Source: Chloracidobacterium sp. UBA6041
GTDB lineage: Bacteria > Acidobacteriota > Blastocatellia > Pyrinomonadales > Pyrinomonadaceae
Assembly (NCBI GenBank): GCA_002427845.1
Contig: DIYZ01000006.1
Location: 1 to 10,727 of the forward strand
Direction of reading: 5' to 3'
DNA length: 10,727 nt
The notes under the pieces are model-generated. The model was given only the letters and a program-made list of their open reading frames with translations, searched no databases and was not told the DNA's origin. This document shows positions 1 through 7,940 of the stretch, one piece after another (positions within the stretch are counted from its first letter, which is position 1; every line of letters starts with the position of its first letter). The translations under genes were made by a program, and so were the position numbers.

Positions 1-123
1 AAGCGGCGGCGTCAGGCCGCCCCGCTCAAAATCCCTGATGATTTCCAGGCGACTTGCTCCGCCTCTCTCCGCTTCAATCGCATCAGCGACGGAACAAGCG
101 ATGACTTCCAGAATTGGCGTCAC
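1..123 (-). CDS. cutC: CutC family protein, N-terminal 41 residues (cut by window edge)
   Basis: The frame opens with GTG at 123-121 and stays open to base 1, giving 41 residues that begin MTPILEVIACSVADAIEAER and continue GGASRLEI...GGLTPPL. The LEV start, the S-x-x-x-A-x-x-A-E-x-G-G-A-x-R-[LI]-E stretch and the G-G-L-T-P end are the recognisable opening strand and first loop of CutC proteins (TIM-barrel fold, usually about 240 residues). An AAGGAG ribosome site at 133-128 lies 4 nt before the GTG. The GTG overlaps the stop of the upstream SIS gene as GTGA, a typical sign of translational coupling. CutC was named for copper tolerance in E. coli, but that role is disputed and the reaction is uncertain. 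Its place after a sugar kinase and a SIS gene suggests a carbohydrate role; that is inference. The catalytic part of the barrel lies outside the window. Confidence 0.85.
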   Translation of the reverse strand, partial: MTPILEVIACSVADAIEAERGGASRLEIIRDFERGGLTPPL

Positions 124-914
124 GCAACTCCTTCGCTTCGGCGTAGTTCTGGCCCACCGGCGCCACCCGCATCCACGTCCAGATACCTGATACGCCCCTT
201 GTAACGACTCAGGATGAGGCTCAGAGTCTCTTCGCTCACGCCTTCAATGTTAGCGCTCGGCAGGACTGGCACCTGCTCTCCGCGGTGTAGAAGCTCAGCG
301 ACCGCCTCGATGATGATGGAGTTAATAATGGCCGCGCCCGCGACTGTTGATGAGGGGCCGATGCGCGACGAGAGGCCGGGCAGTGTGAGTAGCGCATCCC
401 CCGCAGGGACGCAGTTGTCAATCGAAATGTCGGCGAGTTGGTAAAGTTTTTTGCCCGAAGAATGACGCGAGGCGGACGGCCTCGACTGCTCAAGATTCGT
501 AATGGCGATAACCTTGACGCCGCGCGCCTGCATCTCCAGCGCCATCTCGATGGGCGCGGCATTACGACCGGAATTAGAGATAATGATTGCTACATCTTCA
601 GCTCTGACCTGCTCACGCTCGATCAAGGAACGCGCCAGCCCGCTCTCCTGCTCGGAGCGCGTGCTTTCCAGCGCACCCTTGAGGAAGATCAAGCGCTCAT
701 CGAGTATCGGGTTGACGGCGGCGATACCACCGGCGCGAAAGAACGCTTCCTCGGCGATCAGGTGTGAATGGCCTGTCCCGAAAGTGTGAACGATACCGCC
801 TGCCGAAAGCGAATCGGCGATAAGTCTCCCGGCCTTCTCGATGTTGCTTCTCTGCTCGCGCTTGATTCGTTCGAGCACCGCCTGTAAACCGTCAATGTAT
901 TCGAGGAATGACAC
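120..914 (-). CDS. SIS-domain sugar-phosphate protein (UPF0309-like)
   Basis: This is a 264-residue soluble protein with one SIS (sugar isomerase) domain. SIS domains bind phosphosugars and occur in isomerases, deaminases, MurNAc-6-phosphate etherases and regulators. Visible landmarks are the first phosphate-binding loop GTGHSH at 46-51, followed by AEEAFFRAGG at 54-63 and VNPILDE at 67-73, and the second serine-rich loop SNSGRN at 113-118. An IGPSST segment lies at 185-190 and the VPVLPSANIEG stretch at 215-225 is typical of the UPF0309-type SIS_2 group. Length matches that group. The start is GTG at 914, with AAGGA 8 nt upstream. It follows a BadF-type kinase by 79 bp and overlaps cutC by 4 bp, so it probably acts on a sugar phosphate made by that kinase. 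It lacks the MurQ-type N-terminal glycine loop, so I do not call it an etherase. The reaction is unknown. Confidence 0.88.
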   Translation of the reverse strand: MSFLEYIDGLQAVLERIKREQRSNIEKAGRLIADSLSAGGIVHTFGTGHSHLIAEEAFFRAGGIAAVNPILDERLIFLKGALESTRSEQESGLARSLIEREQVRAEDVAIIISNSGRNAAPIEMALEMQARGVKVIAITNLEQSRPSASRHSSGKKLYQLADISIDNCVPAGDALLTLPGLSSRIGPSSTVAGAAIINSIIIEAVAELLHRGEQVPVLPSANIEGVSEETLSLILSRYKGRIRYLDVDAGGAGGPELRRSEGVA

Positions 915-993
915 CCTGCTTTTCCTTTCCCTTGCAGCTTAAAGATCTGATTAAGGATTGACTTATCAAACTACAGCAACAAATGGTTCCTGC

Positions 994-1968
994 TCACCGT
1001 GATGCAGTTCTTTCTTCGAGCGCGGCGAATACGTTTGCATCCGCTCGCCATTCCAGTGCTTGGCATCCGAGCAAGTACGCGCCGATGACCGGCTCGAATC
1101 GTGGCGGCACAATCGCGATGTTTGGGAAGCCATCTCTGAGCGCATCGCCGAAACGTTCCCGCACCAACGCGCACGCCTCAAGCACCGTTCCTTGATAGGA
1201 AACCAAAATTTCAGTACCGGTGAAATCGAGTTGCCGGACAGCCGCAGCGACGCTTTCGGCAAGCTCTTCCCCCGCCTGTGCGAAGATTGTTCGCGCCACC
1301 TCATCTCCTGCGACAGCCGCCTCGTATGCGACGCTGCTGAGCGCGGCAATCTCACGCGGCTCCATTCCTTCGACGTACACGCGCGACACCGTTTCTCTGA
1401 ATTCATGCAGGCCCAGCCCTCTAAGGAGCGCTTCCGTCAGCGATGTTTCGGGGCCGCGCCCGTCGTAGTCTCTCGCTGCGGCTCTGATAGACATCTGCCC
1501 TATCCGATATGCGCTCCCCTCATCACCATAGACCGGCCCCCACCCACCGACTTTCACGCGCTTGCCGCCGGCGCCGATGCCTAAAATTGCCGAGCCTGTG
1601 CCAGCTAAGGCGATCACGCCTTCATGCATTCCGAACGCCCCGGCGTGTGCGATCATCATGTCGCCGTTGACGACCGCGTGAGCGAAGCCCAGCTTGCGCA
1701 ACAACTCTTCCATTGCGGGCGCGTCCGCGCCATCAAAATCAACGCCGGCCAGTCCCGCCGATACGCAAATGATGTCATCACGGTTGAGGTGGCCCAGTGT
1801 GAGCGTTTGGTCAATTGCCTCAGCCAGCGAACTCTTGACGACATCTCTGGCGACGAGCAGGTGATTCGATGGACCACTTTCGCCTTTGCTGACTACTTGA
1901 CCACGCTGGTCAATCGCCAGACATCGTGTGCGGCTTCCTCCGCCATCAATGGCAAGAATGACCTCCAT
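994..1968 (-). CDS. BadF/BadG/BcrA/BcrD-type ATPase, N-acetylglucosamine-kinase-like sugar kinase
   Basis: This 324-residue cytoplasmic protein has the ASKHA (actin/hexokinase) kinase fold. The first phosphate loop is AIDGGGSRTR at 6-15. NGDMMIAHAG at 101-110 carries the probable catalytic aspartate D103. The second phosphate loop LAGTGSA is at 121-127, followed by GGWGPVYGDEGSAYRIG at 141-157, the hallmark of GlcNAc-kinase-like members. Known relatives phosphorylate GlcNAc, or both MurNAc and GlcNAc (clostridial MurK); other members of the superfamily are benzoyl- or hydroxyacyl-CoA dehydratase activators. There is no cysteine cluster for a 4Fe-4S site of the activator type, so a sugar kinase is much more likely. 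The adenosine motif, usually built around GGV, reads SYQGTV at 257-262. The ATG start at 1968 has no ribosome site at normal distance (the nearest GGAGG is 15 nt away). It lies 32 bp after the esterase gene, suggesting one transcript. Confidence 0.88.
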   Translation of the reverse strand: MEVILAIDGGGSRTRCLAIDQRGQVVSKGESGPSNHLLVARDVVKSSLAEAIDQTLTLGHLNRDDIICVSAGLAGVDFDGADAPAMEELLRKLGFAHAVVNGDMMIAHAGAFGMHEGVIALAGTGSAILGIGAGGKRVKVGGWGPVYGDEGSAYRIGQMSIRAAARDYDGRGPETSLTEALLRGLGLHEFRETVSRVYVEGMEPREIAALSSVAYEAAVAGDEVARTIFAQAGEELAESVAAAVRQLDFTGTEILVSYQGTVLEACALVRERFGDALRDGFPNIAIVPPRFEPVIGAYLLGCQALEWRADANVFAALEERTASR

Positions 1969-2000
1969 AACTTAGGTGCAGCGCCTCCATTCAAACCGAG

Positions 2001-3242
2001 CTAGGACTTTAGCCAACGATCAAGCCATTCATAAGCCTTTCCAGATGCCTCCGGCGGGAAGCTATGCCCGCCACTGAAGAAGTAGCTGCTAATGCGTTCG
2101 CTGGCATTAAGGAGTTTGTAAACAGGTTCGACGCGCGCCAACGACTGGCGCACGCTCCATCCTGCATTCGGAAACACAAAATCTTCATCGGAAGTGGATA
2201 AGAAAAGCGGGCGCGGCGCAATGAGCGCGAGCATTTCATGAATATCCAGCGGTGTATTGATCGTCTCCGAATCTGGCATGGCGCGATACTGATCCATGTT
2301 GATATAAGGACTTGAGATGTAGAAGCCAGCCCGAGGTATGAGGGCAGTCGCGCGCGACCAGCGCCACGTATTGCCATCAATGCGAAAAGTGTCGAACCCG
2401 CAACTGCTCGCGCCCACTTTGATCCGATCATCTAAGGCCATCCCGAAGAGTGTGGTAATGCCGCCGTGGGAGTGGCCAACAGAGCCAATGCGCGATGAGT
2501 CAACGAAATCGAGCGACTCCAGATAGTCAATGCCACGGCTCATATCCCAGACCATCTTGCTCAACAAAGACCATTCAGGATGCTTTCGATAAAAAGGAAT
2601 CGCATCGCCGTAATGCCCGCGCGCCGGATCATGTCGCTCGCCGAAACAAAGCGCATCCCAGGTGAAGGTGACGTAGCCGCGCCGGACTAAGTGGAGGGAG
2701 GTGTAAAGCGTCGGGTCGCCATTGAGTCCAACCGGGTCTCGCATCCCGCTCGTCAGAGGCGTAGTCGTCTGGTGCGGGCAGAGGACGACTGGCGCGCGTT
2801 CTCGAAGGTTCTTCGGGATCAGCAGGTAGGCGGGGACACGCTCACCCGGTTCTGTCTGATAGCTCAATTTCCGTCGGGTATAAGTATCGAGCGTCGTCTC
2901 TTCAAGTATCTCTGGCTCGAGCGGAGGCTTAGACTTTGGTGCCGTCCCGAGAAATTCGGAGAGCAGACGTTTAATTGACTCACGACGCGCATCCCATTCC
3001 CTCGCCGTTGTGAGCGGCTTTCCACTCTGCTCGTGCAAGTAGATCAGCTCGGCCTTGCCACTCTGATCGCCCCTGACGTTAGGGCGCGTCTGGCCCGTGA
3101 TTTCGCGCCAGCGCTGCCAGCTCCAGTCAACATAATCAAACTCACTCTTTGGCAATGGGCGCTGCGCTTTTGCAGTGCGCACAGGCACCGCAGTCATAGC
3201 CAAAGCCAGACCCGATAGTTCAAGAAATGTTCTGCGTTCCAT
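2001..3242 (-). CDS. Tat-exported alpha/beta hydrolase, acetyl-xylan-esterase-like
   Basis: I take the start as ATG at 3242, giving 413 residues beginning MERRTFLELSGLALAMT: a twin-arginine signal (RRTFLE) with hydrophobic core and likely cleavage after AKA26, before Q27. The mature part is an alpha/beta hydrolase: substrate-side strand VPAYLLIP at 136-143, oxyanion region PVVLCPH at 151-157, nucleophile elbow GHSHGG at 256-261 with S258, acid candidates D352/D354 in SDEDFVF, and H393 in GGHSFP. Size and layout resemble the Abhydrolase_7/acetyl xylan esterase group (dienelactone-hydrolase-like). Such secreted esterases remove acetyl or other acyl groups from polysaccharides; the actual ester here is unknown. 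Upstream in-frame starts exist at 3248 (ATG) and 3251 (GTG), but the ribosome site GAGGTGAT at 3254-3247 overlaps them and is well placed for 3242. It sits after the polysaccharide lyase and before the kinase, consistent with de-esterifying the lyase's polymer or products. Confidence 0.85.
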   Translation of the reverse strand: MERRTFLELSGLALAMTAVPVRTAKAQRPLPKSEFDYVDWSWQRWREITGQTRPNVRGDQSGKAELIYLHEQSGKPLTTAREWDARRESIKRLLSEFLGTAPKSKPPLEPEILEETTLDTYTRRKLSYQTEPGERVPAYLLIPKNLRERAPVVLCPHQTTTPLTSGMRDPVGLNGDPTLYTSLHLVRRGYVTFTWDALCFGERHDPARGHYGDAIPFYRKHPEWSLLSKMVWDMSRGIDYLESLDFVDSSRIGSVGHSHGGITTLFGMALDDRIKVGASSCGFDTFRIDGNTWRWSRATALIPRAGFYISSPYINMDQYRAMPDSETINTPLDIHEMLALIAPRPLFLSTSDEDFVFPNAGWSVRQSLARVEPVYKLLNASERISSYFFSGGHSFPPEASGKAYEWLDRWLKS

Positions 3243-3246
3243 CTTC

Positions 3247-3254
3247 ATCACCTC
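3247..3254 (-). promoter_or_regulatory. Strong ribosome-binding site of the esterase gene
   Basis: On the minus strand, GAGGTGAT (3254-3247) is an eight-base match to the 16S anti-Shine-Dalgarno tail. GAGG is separated from the ATG at 3242 by 8 nt. This is the best ribosome site in the window and it decides the start, because the two earlier candidate starts at 3251 and 3248 lie inside it. Confidence 0.7.
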
Positions 3255-3434
3255 ACACTTCGCCCTGCCCGTTCATCGTAGTTGCAGACACGCATCCGCT
3301 AGCCGCAAAGTTTCTCCAACGCGCAATCGCACACGAATCGAACGGCTTTTGTATGAAGGCAAACACTCGCACTCTCATCAATATTCTCGTTCTCACAACA
3401 CCAACAGCCTCACTCGCCTTCCTTCATCTACTTC

Positions 3435-6400
3435 TCATTGCAGCGCAATTCTCAGTTGGTGCTGCCCGGATGGCATGGTGAGCGAAATTGCCATGCTGTC
3501 GCGGTCGTAGTGCGCCCTCAATTCGCGACCATCAAGCAGTACGCGCACGGGCTTTGCTCCAGCGAACAACTGAATCTTTGCTTGGCTTGCAGAGTAACAA
3601 GCCACGTCGATCGCGTTCGCGTTGTAGTTGGCAGCGACGCTTGCCGCGCTATCACTCGCAAACAAAGCGCGTCCGCCGCGGGTGAATGAACGCGCGTTCT
3701 GTACGGCGAACATTCTCAACGCTTCCTCGCGTTGCATGATGGTCCACGCGACAGCATCTGTCATCCATTCTTCGTAGCGCGACGCGCCGTTTGTCGCTCC
3801 AACGCGAAACATCACCAGGTCATGCTCGGTCCCGCGCTCTGTGCGTAGCCCGATCCAACCATCGCCTTTAATTTCTGTCATTCGGGCCGCTAACGCCTGC
3901 GCCTCAGTCGCGGTTCGCGCCGGAACCAGCGCGATAAGAAACTGTGCTGATGTCGCTGGCGACGTGGTGCGCACGTCTAAAAAAGCTGGCTGCGGCGGCA
4001 CAGACTTCGGCGTGCTAACGGCAAAAACAGGATAAGGAATATGCCCGTCGCGCACGTGCAGTTCGGCATCAACCCGCGCGAAAGTTCGCACTGCGAGGGC
4101 AGCTCTATTCCCACCGTAGAGCGTCAAGCCCGGCAAGGTATTGATCCGTGTTCGATCCGGGAGATGCAGCAGCCAGTCGAAAGTGGCGGGTGCGCCTTTT
4201 GCAGATAGGTCGTCGTAGATCACAAAGTAATGCGGCTTGACGAAAACGATGCGGCGCGTGTAGCGATCAAGGCGATCCTTGTACACCGCCTTTAAATCGC
4301 TTCCCAGCGCATCATAGAATCCGCTCGTAATAGCATCCGTGATGCGCGGGTAAGTATTGAGCGCGGCGAACTGTAGCGTGTCAGCTATATCCTGGCTCTC
4401 AGGGTTGCCGTCCACCAACACCGTGTTATGACCAATCGCCTGCGTAAAGAATGTCGCATAGTAGGGGTCTTTGTAGTAATCCGACCAGCCCGCCTCAGTC
4501 ACCAGATTCTCGCCGAATGCATTGAGCAGAAACGATCCCTGATCCGCGTGGTTGTGATTGAAGTTGGGTCCGGCGCGATAGAGAAACACGAAATCCTCCG
4601 GCCCCCACCCGGTGCGAAAGACCGCGTTGCCTTTGTCACTGAAAAGACGAGAAGTCGGAAGAGAAGGCGCGCGCGGCGCAACTGAATCATCGAAAAAGAT
4701 GAAGTCAATAATCGATGAGTGCTCGAATTGATCGTAATACCAGCGGAGCGTCGGGTCACCGGATTTTTTAACGAGCGGGGCGATGGTCCGACCACTGGGC
4801 GGGTGACTATCGCCCATATCAAGGCTCTCGCTGGTTGGCTTGGCCAGCGTATAAAGCGGGTAGGCGAGTGATCCTAGTACGTTAGAACGTTGCCAGTAAT
4901 CTATTCCGAAGACGCGCTGCAAAGCGGTGAACGCAGGTCCAAGACTCTCGAGATCAAACTCCTGATAGCTGATTCCTTCGCCGTAGCTACCATCGGGAAG
5001 GTAACTCGCAGCCATGTGGCTTTCGAGCTTTTGCAGTAGTCCATTGGTATAAAGTTCTAAACGCCCATTAGACTCCGCTGCCGGCCCATCTCCTGCGATG
5101 GCAGCAGCCGCGAACAGCGCACCTCCAACGGTATGCGCGATCCAGTTGCTCGTGCCGGCCATTGCCCGATTATCAACCACATACTCTTCATAGGTTGGAA
5201 TGATAGATCGCTCGATGAGCGCGCTCCGCACCAGCGCCCGCTCATCATCCGAAAGCTTGTCATAGAGCAAGTCGTAAGCGAACGCCATGTCGAACGCCAG
5301 TTCGCCCGCCGGATAGTATGTGTGTTGGCCATGAGCCTCAAACCAGGGCGGGGTCCAGGTTTTCCAACGCGCAACATCAAGCATCGCGGATTTGGCGGCA
5401 GCGAGCGACTCGGCGTCGCCGGTGACGTATGCGTTGAAAGCATTGCTGGCGATTCGCGCTCGAGCGCGGGTCAGCACATCAAAGTAACCTAGAAGCGTCG
5501 GCAGCAGATACACCCGATCAAGCCTCGTGAAAGCTTCCCCGCCGTGTGCCAGGTTGCCGGTTTCCCGCGTGTTCTTCGCCACAGTTTGTAATTTCGCCCA
5601 CAGGGCAGCGGTTTTCGGATTAGCCGTGCGGGCAATGAGCGCTTCCCGATCACTCGGCCCGAAGAGAAGTCGCGGATGACTCCTTGCTTGCGATGGATGG
5701 ACGATGAAGCGCACGGGAGTACTGACGTTTCGCCAATCTGAAGTGACTCCTTGCAAATGCGCCACCCACACACCGGTCGGGTCAGTCGGGCGTAGAGTGT
5801 AGAGTGAATTATTCGACCACACACTGTCACCCGCCCGCTCGTCGCCGTGCGTACCATCATCGTAAAGAGGCTGTGAAGAGACGATCCTCTCAACTTGATT
5901 TTTCAGAATGCACTCTGCGCGCGCGAGGCGAGCGGGGGCAGTAGCCTTAATGGAAATAGTCTCGCCGGATCGATAACCAAGGGCGCTGTTGAGCGCGCAC
6001 CACGGTTCAATTTCCAAGGCCTCCGGCGTACGTACTTCAAAGCGGGCATCACGTGCCGCACTGAGCGCCACATCGTCAAGGATGAAGCGATAGGTCAGAT
6101 CGGGATTAGCGCTGGCGAGATCGGCGACGAGATAGATCGCTTCAATCTCAAGCCCGGTAACAGGCTCTTGTCCCTTTTCATCACGCAGTTCTGCCAGCTT
6201 GATCTCAAGATTGGTCCACCTGTCTGGAGCTGCCGGAACCTTTGTCGTGTAGCGATGCCCATCCTGGCCAGCGAGACCGATCTCGATGAGGTCGTTTGAT
6301 GAAGGCGATCTAAGCTGATAAGCAAAGGAGAGCTGTGCGCCTTCAGCCATCACCATGCTTAGACGCTTGATAAAACCGAACCGCAGAGGACCCCGGCGAT

Positions 6401-6686
6401 TAGGACTCGCCACACGCATGAGTGAACGGCCACCACGGGCATCAAAATCACCGGTCGGCGATAGTGACGGCTCATAGCCAATATCCTGGGGTGGTGGGTA
6501 ACTGGCCCACTGGCCCAGACTTTCTCCCTGAAAGTCGGCTCGCATTGTGAAGGGTACCGTCAGCAAGCGGACCAACGGTTGCTTCTGCGCGTATCCCGTC
6601 GAGCCAAAAACGCACAACGATAAAATCAGGACCGCGAACCCCTGTCTAAAATAATCCAGATATTGATTAAATAGCTCTCTCTTCAT
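3435..6686 (-). CDS. Secreted heparinase II/III-type polysaccharide lyase, multidomain
   Basis: This 1083-residue exported protein probably cleaves a uronic-acid-containing polysaccharide by beta-elimination. A signal peptide (core about 16-31) ends at GYA33 before Q34. Residues about 45-215 form a beta-sandwich like a galactose-binding/carbohydrate-binding module (DFQGESLGQW near its start). About 220-335 is an Ig-like domain carrying YDDGTHGDERAGDSVW from Y275. From HPRLLFG (about 340) to about 640 is the alpha-helical toroid typical of heparinase II/III and alginate lyases, with NWIAH at 514-518 and the DGSYGEGISY stretch ending at Y574, candidate catalytic histidine and tyrosine. The C-terminal beta-sheet domain includes NHNHADQG at 710-717 and GHNTVLVDG from 752, the most diagnostic heparinase II/III signatures. 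Characterised heparinase II is about 770 residues; the excess is the two N-terminal modules. It follows the propeller gene by 16 bp. Heparin-like, alginate-like or other acidic glycans are all possible substrates. Confidence 0.9.
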   Translation of the reverse strand: MKRELFNQYLDYFRQGFAVLILSLCVFGSTGYAQKQPLVRLLTVPFTMRADFQGESLGQWASYPPPQDIGYEPSLSPTGDFDARGGRSLMRVASPNRRGPLRFGFIKRLSMVMAEGAQLSFAYQLRSPSSNDLIEIGLAGQDGHRYTTKVPAAPDRWTNLEIKLAELRDEKGQEPVTGLEIEAIYLVADLASANPDLTYRFILDDVALSAARDARFEVRTPEALEIEPWCALNSALGYRSGETISIKATAPARLARAECILKNQVERIVSSQPLYDDGTHGDERAGDSVWSNNSLYTLRPTDPTGVWVAHLQGVTSDWRNVSTPVRFIVHPSQARSHPRLLFGPSDREALIARTANPKTAALWAKLQTVAKNTRETGNLAHGGEAFTRLDRVYLLPTLLGYFDVLTRARARIASNAFNAYVTGDAESLAAAKSAMLDVARWKTWTPPWFEAHGQHTYYPAGELAFDMAFAYDLLYDKLSDDERALVRSALIERSIIPTYEEYVVDNRAMAGTSNWIAHTVGGALFAAAAIAGDGPAAESNGRLELYTNGLLQKLESHMAASYLPDGSYGEGISYQEFDLESLGPAFTALQRVFGIDYWQRSNVLGSLAYPLYTLAKPTSESLDMGDSHPPSGRTIAPLVKKSGDPTLRWYYDQFEHSSIIDFIFFDDSVAPRAPSLPTSRLFSDKGNAVFRTGWGPEDFVFLYRAGPNFNHNHADQGSFLLNAFGENLVTEAGWSDYYKDPYYATFFTQAIGHNTVLVDGNPESQDIADTLQFAALNTYPRITDAITSGFYDALGSDLKAVYKDRLDRYTRRIVFVKPHYFVIYDDLSAKGAPATFDWLLHLPDRTRINTLPGLTLYGGNRAALAVRTFARVDAELHVRDGHIPYPVFAVSTPKSVPPQPAFLDVRTTSPATSAQFLIALVPARTATEAQALAARMTEIKGDGWIGLRTERGTEHDLVMFRVGATNGASRYEEWMTDAVAWTIMQREEALRMFAVQNARSFTRGGRALFASDSAASVAANYNANAIDVACYSASQAKIQLFAGAKPVRVLLDGRELRAHYDRDSMAISLTMPSGQHQLRIALQ

Positions 6687-6702
6687 TCGCCATCCAGTTG
6701 AA

Positions 6703-7866
6703 TTAGTCTACGGATCTCCGGCTCCGTGTCTTGCCCCCTCGTTTGAGCGATTGGGTTTGCCAGACGATGATTTCGCCTCTGTTCTCACGAACGATTCGTC
6801 CCTCCGGCGTCAGAATGTTCGAGCCGGTCGCATAAAACTGGCCGTGAGCGCTAAGAACGTAGGCGATCTGGTAATAAGCGCCGGGCATGTCGAGCGTGAG
6901 AAAATCGAACTTACGCGTCTTCGGATCCAATGTAAGGATGAAGTTGGCAAAGTGATATTGCTGACCATCGATGCCGAGGTCGTCGTCGCTGTTATAGGTG
7001 CTTAATGAAAAATAGAAATTGCCATGATGCAGCGTACTCATGCCGATAAACCCGTAACGCTTGCCGAACTCCGGCACGTCCATGAATTTGCACCAGCGCT
7101 TGGTCTGGAAATCGAAGGGGATCATTTTGCCTTGCAGCGTCCATGGGTAAAAGATCGTCGTGTCCGGGTTGCTGTAAGGTTGCAGCGCGGTTTCGTCCTT
7201 CGGAAAGTAGTAGATGCCGGCAAAAGAATCAGACTCCACATCAAAGCGTGTGATCGCATTCGGTATGTACTTCCCGTCCGTGTAGTCCCAGATGCCGCAC
7301 CAGATGGCGTGATCGCGCGGGTCGTAGCGTCCGAAACTGGGCAGCTGCGTCTTGTAGTGGTAAGGGATCGCTCTGCCCGTATCAGTCTTGGAATCCCATT
7401 TGATGATGCCCACCCCGCCGCGATCAAAAAAATAGAGATGCCGCCCGTCCGGGTGGGCTACGCCGAACCAAACATCGGGCTTTGGCGATGGATATGATTC
7501 TTCGCTGAAGCTCTTGGTCTGGCGGTCGTAGATGACCAGTTTGGGGTAAGCTTGCCCGAGAATGTAAATTTTCCTGTTGGCCGCCAGGCATTGGCTCGCC
7601 CAGAGCTTATAGTTCGCCGTCGTTTGCGGTAGTGGGATGGTCTCGACGGCGCCCGTCGAGGGCGTGTATCGATGGATGACGTGATGAATCGAGCCGAACC
7701 AAATATCACCGTCTTCGTCCATGGCCATCGCAAGCAAACGATAGGACTGAATCGGCAAATGCACGACATGGAGGCTCAGCGACTGAGCTTTTAAACTCAC
7801 ACTCAGGAAGGCCAGAAAGCCGAGCGTCAGCGCAATCACGTCGGTTTTGCTTTTATGAATGCCCAT
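6703..7866 (-). CDS. Secreted beta-propeller protein of unknown function
   Basis: This 387-residue protein has an N-terminal signal peptide (hydrophobic 10-25, likely cleavage after LKA27 before Q28). The mature part shows at least six copies of a blade-like unit with the pattern [hydrophobic]-x-x-[YFWL]-[DT]-x-x-[TS]-x-x: HRYTPSTGAVETIPLP near 65, VIYDRQTKSFSEES near 111, IIKWDSKTDTGRAIP near 154, ITRFDVESDSFAGIYYFP near 205, IPFDFQTKRWCKF near 249 and LTLDPKTRKFDFLTLDMP near 311. Spacing is mostly 43-52 residues. Together with DGDIWFGS at 52-59 this resembles streptogramin-lyase/SMP-30/two-component-propeller folds of six or seven blades. I do not recognise a named family. Some polysaccharide lyases (PL22, PL24, PL25) are propellers, so a lyase or glycan-binding role is possible but unproven. 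The ATG at 7866 has no clear ribosome site. It is tightly linked to the heparinase-type gene (16 bp). Confidence 0.82.
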   Translation of the reverse strand: MGIHKSKTDVIALTLGFLAFLSVSLKAQSLSLHVVHLPIQSYRLLAMAMDEDGDIWFGSIHHVIHRYTPSTGAVETIPLPQTTANYKLWASQCLAANRKIYILGQAYPKLVIYDRQTKSFSEESYPSPKPDVWFGVAHPDGRHLYFFDRGGVGIIKWDSKTDTGRAIPYHYKTQLPSFGRYDPRDHAIWCGIWDYTDGKYIPNAITRFDVESDSFAGIYYFPKDETALQPYSNPDTTIFYPWTLQGKMIPFDFQTKRWCKFMDVPEFGKRYGFIGMSTLHHGNFYFSLSTYNSDDDLGIDGQQYHFANFILTLDPKTRKFDFLTLDMPGAYYQIAYVLSAHGQFYATGSNILTPEGRIVRENRGEIIVWQTQSLKRGGKTRSRRSVD

Positions 7867-7883
7867 TAGTCGTCAGCGTTTTG

Positions 7884-7900
7884 CGGACTCCGAAAGTCCG
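7884..7900. repeat. Short hairpin 17 bases upstream of the propeller gene start
   Basis: CGGACT (7884-7889) pairs perfectly with AGTCCG (7895-7900) around the 5-base loop CCGAA. On the transcript it would sit in the leader just before the propeller ATG at 7866. Similar GCGGACT/AGTCCGC palindromes are, from memory, common intergenic repeats in polysaccharide-degrading phyla, so it may be a dispersed repeat and not a regulator. No riboswitch is recognisable. Confidence 0.4.
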
Positions 7901-7940
7901 GCGCCGTTCATCGCGAACATTCCATTCACCGTGGCTGCTG

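Noticed and set aside
923..960. Inverted repeat CTTAA...TTAAG between kinase and SIS genes as a terminator
   Set aside because: Only 5 AT-rich base pairs and no T tract; the kinase and SIS genes are probably co-transcribed.
1060..1584. 174-codon plus-strand frame opposite the BadF-type kinase
   Set aside because: Lies entirely antisense to a gene with clear family motifs; it has no motif of its own.
994..1968. Kinase as a benzoyl-CoA or hydroxyglutaryl-CoA dehydratase activator
   Set aside because: No cysteine pair for a bridging 4Fe-4S cluster, and neighbours are sugar genes; the GWGPVYGDEGSAYRIG motif fits GlcNAc kinases.
3253..3378. 41-codon minus-strand ORF (starts MRVRVFAFIQKPFDS) in the gap between lyase and esterase
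   Set aside because: No ribosome site before its ATG, no recognisable motif, and its stop falls just before the esterase ribosome site by chance. The gap also holds no clear hairpin terminator or convincing -35/-10 promoter.
3252..3434. Possible promoter between lyase and esterase (TTGATG followed by CATACA)
   Set aside because: Spacing of about 19-20 bases and a poor -10 match; not supportable by eye.
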